14,894 nt of DNA from Silvanigrellales bacterium (GTDB lineage Bacteria > Bdellovibrionota_B > Oligoflexia > Silvanigrellales > Silvanigrellaceae), in the NCBI GenBank assembly GCA_028285285.1, contig JANQPW010000258.1:1-14894 (forward strand), written 5' to 3'. The notes under the pieces were generated by a model that worked only from the letters and a program-made list of their open reading frames with translations, made no database searches and was not told the DNA's origin. Position 1 is the first letter of the stretch, and every line of letters begins with the position of its first letter. A program made the translations under genes and the position numbers. This document shows, piece by piece, positions 1 to 6,467 of the stretch.

Positions 1-387
1 ACCTCCACCATTATTGGTCAGGAGGGTGGGCAAAGGAAACGCCCTGAACTCATAGCGACGGAGAGACATGTTGTGCGATGGCAAGGCAAAGCGAAGAAAT
101 TTCGGAAGAAGAGAGACCCCGGCAAAATGAGATTGACCCGAGAAAATTTGTTTGACGGTGCAGCATTGCAACCGCTGACTCTCCTGAGCCCCCCACCTTT
201 TCCCCCTGAGAGATTCAATTTCCTCAGCTGTAAAGAAACGAGGGCTTTCTGCATTTGGTTCTGAAGAGTCGACCGATCCGATATCTTTTTTGACGAGCTG
301 AGAGGTATTGTTCTTCTGCTGAAGCCGAACACAGGAAAACTGGCCTAGACTCAACAACAAGAAGAAGACGAGGAAGCAGATTTTCAT
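1..387 (-). CDS. Predicted lipoprotein, partial (3' end outside the window)
   Basis: The reading frame is open for 129 codons from an ATG at 387 down to base 1, with no stop, so the C-terminus lies outside the window. The protein begins MKICFLVFFLLLSLGQFSC, a short charged start, a hydrophobic stretch of about 12 residues and Cys19. This is a lipoprotein-type signal peptide, but the lipobox is loose (Gln-Phe-Ser before Cys). After Cys comes a polar linker rich in Ser, Asn, Gln and Lys, then a more ordered part from about residue 54. Residue +2 is Val, so by the E. coli rule the protein would go to the outer membrane. The start has an AGAGG about 8 bases upstream. It lies 35 bp after the lipase stop on the same strand, which suggests one transcript. 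I do not recognise the family and give no function. Confidence 0.65.
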   Translation of the reverse strand, partial: MKICFLVFFLLLSLGQFSCVRLQQKNNTSQLVKKDIGSVDSSEPNAESPRFFTAEEIESLRGKRWGAQESQRLQCCTVKQIFSGQSHFAGVSLLPKFLRFALPSHNMSLRRYEFRAFPLPTLLTNNGGG

Positions 388-422
388 TTATGAAACCTCT
401 TCTCGGGTCACCAACACATTCC

Positions 423-1901
423 TCAATTCGAAGAGCTCTCGTGGTTCCACCGATCAATTTGAACCCTGAGCAAGCCCGATAGTGAGGGTGCCACAGAAGA
501 CCTGAAAGAGCGATCGGGCCCGAAGGGAATTGATAAGACGGCCCGAGAGCGACTCTGTGAAACCAGTTTCGGCCTCAGCACTTTCCCCAAGACCTCTTGA
601 GATCGAAGAGAAATGCCAACCTTCAAACCGCCAGAGAGTGGGGTGAGGCTGAACGTGATGGAGTCGTTTACCAGGTCGGATCCTGGAAATTGGTCGTCAA
701 ACCAGAGTTTCTTCTCAACTTCAAACTCAGGCACAGAGACTCTGAATTGCAAGGAAAAACTCAGATCTCTCTTTGAACTCCTCTTGAGCTGCCTTGAGAG
801 AAAGCCCGTGTACAGAACACATTTTTGAAAAGCGTCTCCGGATTTCATGCTCTGACGAAAGATTGCCGAGCCCTGCTCTTTGCGTCTTTCATACACAGAG
901 GAAACAAACCCGCGCATGCGAACGTCCACATCAACATAGTACACACCTTTGACATTTTTTCCTGAATCAATGGCCGTCTGAACCGTCTTCGGAAGGCGAA
1001 TTCGTTCGGGCACCATCTCTATCTTGATTCTGTAATCACCAAAGAGGAACCGTTGGAGTGCCTGATAACCCTCTTCGGAATTGACCATTCCGTAGGGCCC
1101 GCTATGGGAGAGATGGAGGTAACAGCGAGATGCCCCCTCCACATGGGCATTCTTCGTTGCCACAAGCCCATCACTCATTGTGCTGATCATGTTTTTGCTC
1201 TGCACGGTGTAGTCTTTCGAGTTTGTTCCAATGAGGCAACAAAAGCGCTCCTCTGGAAAGTGACCGCAGAGTGAGTTTGCCGGCTTTGTTCGGGGAATGC
1301 CCAGATCTTCTTTGATTTTATCGCGGTTAAAGTTTCCAGACTGAAAAGGTCCCCAATAGGGAACGTTCAAACCAAAAAAGTCGATGCCATTGTGTGGGGT
1401 GCCAAAGGTGAAGACTTTGTCGACCTGGTGATTGTCCCGCGAGATTTTTTGGAGGTAGGATCGGCAGATGAGGCCACCCATAGAGTGAGCAACCAAGTAA
1501 ACCTTGAACCTCTTTCTTTCTTGAGCCGTTGCACAGGTCGCCTGGCGAACCTTCTTTAGAAAAAGATCAAGACCCTTGGCAAACTCCTGAATACCAAGTC
1601 TTTCCCCATTGCCAACGTCTTCCGACAGGCTGTCATAGTACCTGTAAATCCAAATGCTCTTGGCAGGCGCTTTTTCAACAACACCCCCTTCTTGGAAGGT
1701 GTCGACGTACCCGTGGTCTTTGATGAGCCTCATCAGCGGGGATTCAAAAATATGCTTTTCAATGGAACCATCGTGCTTTTGCCTCACTTTCGTCGAGCCA
1801 AGATTAAACCCCATATACGGGGACTCAACCACACTCTCAATGTTGGTATCGGTCGATGCATAACCACGAACATACACGATGGGATAGAAAGGTCTCTTCA
1901 C
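423..1901 (-). CDS. Alpha/beta-hydrolase, esterase/lipase family (PGAP1/triacylglycerol-lipase-like)
   Basis: 492 aa starting at GTG 1901, with GGAG five bases upstream (1907-1910). The N-terminus IVYVRGY (about 8-14) sits where lipases have the HG oxyanion strand. The nucleophile elbow is AHSMGG, Ser140. It is followed by FGTPHNG (166-172), typical of lipases acting on acyl esters, then Asp244 in SDGLV and His266 in LSHSGPYG, so the Ser-Asp-His set is complete. Residues 1-285 form the hydrolase. The remaining 200 or so residues look strand-rich and contain VYYVDVDVRMRG and VPEFEVEKKLWFDD. I remember similar tails on long bacterial esterase/lipase-family proteins but cannot name the domain. 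No signal peptide or lipobox is visible, so it may act in the cytoplasm or leave by another route. It is divergent from the lipoprotein gene at 1980 and probably co-transcribed with the lipoprotein ending the window. Substrate unknown. Confidence 0.85.
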   Translation of the reverse strand: MKRPFYPIVYVRGYASTDTNIESVVESPYMGFNLGSTKVRQKHDGSIEKHIFESPLMRLIKDHGYVDTFQEGGVVEKAPAKSIWIYRYYDSLSEDVGNGERLGIQEFAKGLDLFLKKVRQATCATAQERKRFKVYLVAHSMGGLICRSYLQKISRDNHQVDKVFTFGTPHNGIDFFGLNVPYWGPFQSGNFNRDKIKEDLGIPRTKPANSLCGHFPEERFCCLIGTNSKDYTVQSKNMISTMSDGLVATKNAHVEGASRCYLHLSHSGPYGMVNSEEGYQALQRFLFGDYRIKIEMVPERIRLPKTVQTAIDSGKNVKGVYYVDVDVRMRGFVSSVYERRKEQGSAIFRQSMKSGDAFQKCVLYTGFLSRQLKRSSKRDLSFSLQFRVSVPEFEVEKKLWFDDQFPGSDLVNDSITFSLTPLSGGLKVGISLRSQEVLGKVLRPKLVSQSRSRAVLSIPFGPDRSFRSSVAPSLSGLLRVQIDRWNHESSSN

Positions 1902-1979
1902 AAGTTCTCCGGTCAGTTTACCTCCCTCGTGTTACACTATTCCAATATCTCCCGCAACAGACTCACCTGAGGTGAATTC
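1902..1979. promoter_or_regulatory. Divergent intergenic region (lipase / lipoprotein)
   Basis: These 78 bp separate two outward-facing GTG starts and must hold both promoters unless transcription comes from further away. For the plus direction, TACACT (1933-1938) matches the sigma70 -10 consensus at 4 of 6 positions, but the best -35 at normal spacing is poor. For the minus direction I found no convincing pair; TTGCGG with a weak -10 is the nearest. The calls are by eye only. Confidence 0.35.
1963..1975. repeat. Perfect 13-bp palindrome overlapping the ribosome binding site
   Basis: TCACCTGAGGTGA is a 6-bp inverted repeat around a single G. Its right half is the GAGGTG Shine-Dalgarno for the GTG start at 1980. 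In RNA the one-base loop is too tight for the whole stem to form, so a protein-binding operator is as likely as ribosome-site masking. It lies between two divergent genes and could affect both. Confidence 0.4.
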
Positions 1980-3140
1980 GTGAAAAGAATCTCCCTTTTG
2001 GCTCGTTTATTCCTCTCGTTGACCCTGCTCCTACAAAGCCCTCTTGCCTGCGTGAAAAAACCAAACGAGCAGAGATCAAACGTTCAAGCCAACACTGGTG
2101 TTGTGCACCAAAATCAGGATCTTGAGTCGCTCCACTACTTTCATCAAATGCCAGACCCCAACTACCTCTGCTGGTACCGCAAGAAAGTTTCTTTGCTACA
2201 ATGGCGCGGCTCCAAGTACATGCAGCAAGCCTTCACCCCCGAAGGCAAACCCATTGGCACAGCAACCGAACTCAGCAATGAAAGTAACAAATCCGATCTG
2301 AAAGCAAACGTGAATCGCCTACTCCTGGGGCCCGGACCAATTGAGCTGGTCGATCCTAAGAAATCTCTGAGCATTCATCGAGCCTATCTCTCGATTAAAC
2401 TGAGCCAGCGCGCCCAATCCGAGAAAAACAACTCAGATGAAGAAATTCAGCAGCTCCGAGACAAGTTTGAGAAACTCAAAGCCAGCACTTCACGTGGAGC
2501 CCTTCGCAGATTTACCTCTTCACTGTGGAGCAGCACTTTTAGCAGGAGAAACTTTTTTTTGATGCTCTTCCTCTTGGGAACACCCATAAACCCAGCTCAG
2601 ATTTTGGTTCCCCTGATTCTGGGTGAGGTGTACGCTGACACCAAAACGATTCCCCGAATGGAGCGCGCAGAGATGGACGAAATTGCCAAAAAAATCGCTC
2701 GGGAATTGAATGGCATTCAAGAGTACCAAGACCTCGTCCGCTCTGCACTGACACTGCCTGGAAGTTTCCTCGACCCAAAGGGTGACGATGTTCACATTTC
2801 TTTCGATGAAAACGGTGTCATTTCAAGAGGCTTTGACAGCGAATTTGATCTCCTGAAGTTGCATTTTACCGGCCCCGGACGAGGGCTCGAAGATATGCGC
2901 CTTCACCATTCGGTCCGAAGAGTTAAGGGCCTGGCTCCAAAAATGCCAGACTCCGAATGGCTTTTTTGGATGCACTCGTTTGTGAGCGAGTATGTTGGTC
3001 TGCAAAGCACCCTAGTAGAGCGAACAGAACCCATTTCAGAATACCCCGGGAAGAGAAAGGAACAGGAAGAAGCACTGTTGCAATCACACGTGATGGGTGA
3101 TCCCTGCCCCCCGAAGCCTGTGGGGCTAATGGCTAACTGA
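1980..3140 (+). CDS. Predicted lipoprotein with second hydrophobic segment, unknown function
   Basis: 386 aa from GTG 1980, chosen because GAGGTG lies six bases upstream and the frame then begins with a clear signal peptide: MKR, a hydrophobic core of about 15 residues and SPLAC with Cys24 (Pro at -3 makes the lipobox imperfect). Residues 25-190 are hydrophilic and include a Glu/Lys-rich, probably helical stretch (148-170). A second hydrophobic segment (about 192-219) with several Pro residues could enter the membrane or bury inside the fold. The C-terminal part (about 220-386) has a helix start ERAEMDEIAKKIARELNG and a Trp/Phe-rich patch near 326-335. I recognise no domain. It is transcribed toward the large two-gene operon starting at 3298, 157 bp away, and may or may not be functionally linked. 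As mature residue +2 is Val, outer-membrane sorting is expected under the E. coli rule. Confidence 0.75.
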   Translation: MKRISLLARLFLSLTLLLQSPLACVKKPNEQRSNVQANTGVVHQNQDLESLHYFHQMPDPNYLCWYRKKVSLLQWRGSKYMQQAFTPEGKPIGTATELSNESNKSDLKANVNRLLLGPGPIELVDPKKSLSIHRAYLSIKLSQRAQSEKNNSDEEIQQLRDKFEKLKASTSRGALRRFTSSLWSSTFSRRNFFLMLFLLGTPINPAQILVPLILGEVYADTKTIPRMERAEMDEIAKKIARELNGIQEYQDLVRSALTLPGSFLDPKGDDVHISFDENGVISRGFDSEFDLLKLHFTGPGRGLEDMRLHHSVRRVKGLAPKMPDSEWLFWMHSFVSEYVGLQSTLVERTEPISEYPGKRKEQEEALLQSHVMGDPCPPKPVGLMAN

Positions 3141-3178
3141 AAATGCCAAAAATGTGTGAATGATCCCTTGCAATTTAT

Positions 3179-3221
3179 GTGAGTCTGGCCGCGGTAATCG
3201 CTGCGGAAAACCGTAACTCAC
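3179..3221. repeat. Nested inverted repeat upstream of the two-gene operon
   Basis: GTGAGT (3179-3184) pairs with ACTCAC (3216-3221), and inside it CGGT (3192-3195) pairs with ACCG (3210-3213) around a 14-base loop. The two stems are separated by an unequal internal loop (7 and 2 bases). No T-run follows, so an intrinsic terminator for the gene ending at 3140 is unlikely. Its position just before a candidate promoter suggests an operator or a structured upstream element, but chance is possible. Confidence 0.3.
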
Positions 3222-3226
3222 CAAAG

Positions 3227-3254
3227 TTGATCCTCAAATCAATCTCACTAAAAA
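3227..3254 (+). promoter_or_regulatory. Candidate sigma70-type promoter for the 3298-9191 operon
   Basis: TTGATC (3227-3232) and TAAAAA (3249-3254) are separated by 16 bp, and each matches the consensus at 4 of 6 positions. The site is about 45 bp before the ATG at 3298. The start itself has a good AGAGGTG (3284-3290) seven bases upstream. Assigned by eye and weak. Confidence 0.3.
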
Positions 3255-3297
3255 TACCGAGGTTTCACTCCACTGAGAAGACCAGAGGTGCACCAAA

Positions 3298-6200
3298 ATG
3301 GAAACTCTATTTCGCTTCAACGTTGTTCGAGATGTTCCGAGCCCAGCAACAGAAATCCTAGCCATTGATTTGGCAACATCGAGCGCATTCCAAGCGCGGC
3401 TTGGCGCTGTGCGTGGTGTTGGGCCTCGCCGGCTGAGGCTTTTGAAAGCAGAAGCCAGCCGCTTCGCGGAGACCGACGAGCTTGTTTCGAACCCTTCACA
3501 ACTTGCTGGATTTCGATTTCTGCGTGAGTTTGCACAACGAGTGGATGCACTGACTGAGCAGGCAGCCAGTTCGCCAGTTTCTTTGCGAGAAGAGCTCGAC
3601 AACATCGTTCGAGCTCTGGAAAGTCTGTTGAGCGCTCCCTCACTTGCAGATTTTCTAAGTGACTCCTCAACCCAACAAAACACAACTCGAGTGAAAGACT
3701 CCATTCTGGCCATCAAGCTTCTTCCCTCTCTCCACCGCTTGCCGGTTCATCTCCTTGCAGAATATTTGAGGGTGATTTCCTTACTGCAAACCATGGAAAG
3801 AGAGTCCTCATTTCCCGAAAGCCTGCTTGGCTTGCGGCAGGTGCGGCATCAAACCCTGCGATTGCCCAGCTTCCTGCAAACGCCACAGACCGCCCCACCT
3901 CGCGATCGCCCCCCGCATGTGGATCTCGAGGTCCGCCTCAAAGAGCTGAGTGAACGTTACGGATCTCTTGAAGGCAGTATTCGCAACCTCACAAAGCTCC
4001 AACCCCGCGACTTCAATGTGACCCCACAGCAGCCCCTGGAAGGGGCCCTCAGCCCTGAAGAATTCAGACCCTTTTCGCTGTTTAAGTCCGACTTCGAAAT
4101 ACGAAAAACGCGGTTGGCTGCGCTTTTCTCTTCTCCCGACTTGGATCTCACCCGTGGCTCCGGCAACACCACAACGAACACAGGAAATTCGTCATTTTCA
4201 TCTCTCTATTCCCTTCTGGGCAGGGCCGGTTCCGACTCTCTGGCTGCAGACTTTGCTGGCCTGGCCTTCCAACCAACAGCGCGGATCGCTCTCAAAGGTC
4301 GACCTGCTTTTCAACCAGGAGAGCAAACACTGCGCACCTTGCAGCTTTCACCCGGAGGGTTAAAAAACATCGAGAGGTCAACAGTGACCACAATGGCTTC
4401 CTTGGGCCTCAAACCCAGCGGGCCACTCATGCAAAACATCAAAGCCCTGAAGGAAGCAAAGCGCGAGGTCGCCGCCCAAGCACGAAAGCTCATGCAGCCC
4501 TTTGGAGCCACGTCTTACCGCCGCAGGGGGCAAGTCTTGATGAAGTCAACGCTTCATCCTGTTTCGGCATTCCTAGCCCTCAACCCTTCGCAATACCTTG
4601 ATCTCCTGCCAGGGCTTGTGGGCTTGCCTGGAGAAGTTCCCACCACTCACGCCGACATTCGCCCCGCCGGAGAAATGGAACTGCTCATCGTTCGGCAGCA
4701 GCTCGTGAAGTACGTCACAGCTGATGTGTCTCACATTCAAAACGTTTTGCGGGGTGAAAAATTTGAAACGGTCGACCGTGTGCGTCACGAAACGGAACGG
4801 GAGATCGTCACGGAAACTGAAGAAACAACCACAAAGGAGACTTCACTCGAATCAACCGACAGATTTGAGTTGGCTCGAGAGACCGAAACTTCTTTGAAAG
4901 AGACCTTGGGGGTGAAAGGCTCCCTGGAAGTTTCTGGGGAGCTGGGCCCGCAGTTCAAGTACAAGGCCAGTGGGGAAGTGTCTTGGCAAAAAGTCACCGA
5001 GGACAAAGTCAAAACCTCTTCTAAAGTGGCCCGAGAGGTCACAGAAAAAGCTTCAGAGAAAGTGACCGAACGCCTCCTCAGAAGAGAGACCCTTCGTGTG
5101 AAAGAGGAGACTGAAAAGACCGTGACCCGAGAGCTCGACAACGAGTCTGGCACGGGAAATCAGAGTGGGGTGTACCAGTGGGTTCACAAAGTCTATGAGG
5201 CTCAAACCTACAACTATGGACTCAAAGAGATCTATGATCTCATGATACCAGAGCCAGGTGCCCTGTTGATGGAACTCTTCAGCCGCCGTCGGCAGTCCTT
5301 CGTTGAGATTGAGGAAATTCCTGAGCTCACCATTCAGCCGAGTGATCTAGACGAAGACAACTACCAAGACTTTGTGAGCACGTACCACGCCACAGATGTT
5401 GAGCCACCCCCAGAACCCTTTGTGACCGTTTCCTACGACTTCAACACGGGTGGAGAAGACAAAGATCAGGAGTTCACAAACTCCACCCGCATCTCTGTGC
5501 CTCCTGGGTTTGAGGCCTATCAGGCCACTGTCGGCGCCGTGGTCGCGGTTTGGGACAACTGGTCGGTTGATGTCATCATTGGGCAGAGATCCCATCGTTT
5601 TTCTGGTGGGCCATGGGTTTGGAACACCGACTTGGACCTTGAAAACGAATCCATTCCCTTCGCAATGGTCACAGACAAGGTTGGCGATGTGGCCATTGCA
5701 GTGGAGGTTCTTTGCGCAGCCACAGATCGAGCCAAACAGATCTGGCAGGCTGAGACCTATGCAAAGTTGGTTCAGGCTTACCGCACACGAAAATCGGAAC
5801 AGGAAGCAAAGCTTGCCGACCTCATGGCCGACGCTCCTCTCGAGATCCAAAGCAGTTCAGAACTTGCAAACCGAAACATCATGGTCGATGAGATCAAGCG
5901 CAGTTGCATCAGCTTGCTCACAGAACAACACTTCGACCTCTTCAATGCCACACGAAACGGAACAGCCAATCTCCCCGAAATGGCTTTTGGAGAAGCTGCC
6001 TCCGAAGGTGAGTATGTGCGCTTTTTTGAACAAGCCTTTGAGTGGGAGAACCTCTCCTGGATCACCTACCCCTACTTTTGGGGGCGAAAGTCCACTTGGG
6101 AGAACCGAGTTCTGATTGAAGATGACGACCCTGAATATGAAGGCTTTCTCAAGGCAGGGTATGCTCGCGTGGTCTTGCCCGTGCGTGATGGCTTTGGTGC

Positions 6201-6453
6201 GGCCCTCGACCATTTCCGGCTTTTTGGAGAGCCTTGGCTGGGGGGAACCCTTCCCACAGTGAGCGACGATCTCTATCTTCCCCTCGCCGATGAGGTGGCC
6301 GAAAGGCTGGGACGCCCCGGCGGGGAAGAAAAATGGGGAGAGCCTTGGCCCGTTGTGGTGCCCACCCGGCTTGTGAAGCTCAGGGAAGACGACAGTCTTC
6401 CGGAGTGGGAACAGAACGCGAGTGGTGAGTGGGTTGAAAGGTCACCTGCCTGA
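3298..6453 (+). CDS. Very large conserved protein of unknown function with Thr/Glu-rich coiled centre
   Basis: 1051 aa, ATG with AGAGGTG seven bases upstream. No signal peptide and no transmembrane helix are visible. Residues 1-280 are mixed and mostly helical; 283-300 is a Gly/Thr/Asn/Ser linker; 300-455 is another globular part. About 455-660 contains VKYVTADVSHIQNVLRGEKF, then two Glu/Thr/Lys-rich helical arms (about 490-537 and 565-612) around a short Gly-rich strand pair (about 540-563), then NYGLKEIYDLMIPEPGALL. Residues 705-810 look beta-rich. About 860-1030 holds EIKRSCISLLT, RFFEQAFEWENLSWITYPYF, GRKSTW, AGYARVVLPVRDGF and VPTRLVKL. I remember this centre and C-terminal module from large unnamed proteins in many bacterial phyla; this is recollection, not a search. 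Its stop is 14 bp before the next ATG, so the two are very likely co-translated. A role as carrier or partner of the toxin-like neighbour is inference. Confidence 0.8.
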   Translation: METLFRFNVVRDVPSPATEILAIDLATSSAFQARLGAVRGVGPRRLRLLKAEASRFAETDELVSNPSQLAGFRFLREFAQRVDALTEQAASSPVSLREELDNIVRALESLLSAPSLADFLSDSSTQQNTTRVKDSILAIKLLPSLHRLPVHLLAEYLRVISLLQTMERESSFPESLLGLRQVRHQTLRLPSFLQTPQTAPPRDRPPHVDLEVRLKELSERYGSLEGSIRNLTKLQPRDFNVTPQQPLEGALSPEEFRPFSLFKSDFEIRKTRLAALFSSPDLDLTRGSGNTTTNTGNSSFSSLYSLLGRAGSDSLAADFAGLAFQPTARIALKGRPAFQPGEQTLRTLQLSPGGLKNIERSTVTTMASLGLKPSGPLMQNIKALKEAKREVAAQARKLMQPFGATSYRRRGQVLMKSTLHPVSAFLALNPSQYLDLLPGLVGLPGEVPTTHADIRPAGEMELLIVRQQLVKYVTADVSHIQNVLRGEKFETVDRVRHETEREIVTETEETTTKETSLESTDRFELARETETSLKETLGVKGSLEVSGELGPQFKYKASGEVSWQKVTEDKVKTSSKVAREVTEKASEKVTERLLRRETLRVKEETEKTVTRELDNESGTGNQSGVYQWVHKVYEAQTYNYGLKEIYDLMIPEPGALLMELFSRRRQSFVEIEEIPELTIQPSDLDEDNYQDFVSTYHATDVEPPPEPFVTVSYDFNTGGEDKDQEFTNSTRISVPPGFEAYQATVGAVVAVWDNWSVDVIIGQRSHRFSGGPWVWNTDLDLENESIPFAMVTDKVGDVAIAVEVLCAATDRAKQIWQAETYAKLVQAYRTRKSEQEAKLADLMADAPLEIQSSSELANRNIMVDEIKRSCISLLTEQHFDLFNATRNGTANLPEMAFGEAASEGEYVRFFEQAFEWENLSWITYPYFWGRKSTWENRVLIEDDDPEYEGFLKAGYARVVLPVRDGFGAALDHFRLFGEPWLGGTLPTVSDDLYLPLADEVAERLGRPGGEEKWGEPWPVVVPTRLVKLREDDSLPEWEQNASGEWVERSPA

Positions 6454-6467
6454 ACCAGGGGAAAGAG

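Noticed and set aside
3234..3716. Minus-strand frame of 160 codons covering the promoter and start of the large operon
   Set aside because: Ser/Arg-rich antisense reading of a convincing gene start with a good ribosome site; no domain seen.
5450..6115. Plus-strand open frame of 221 codons inside the 1051-aa gene
   Set aside because: Same strand but another frame, overlapping the conserved YPYFWGRK module. Pro/Ser/Arg-rich composition is typical of an off-frame reading.
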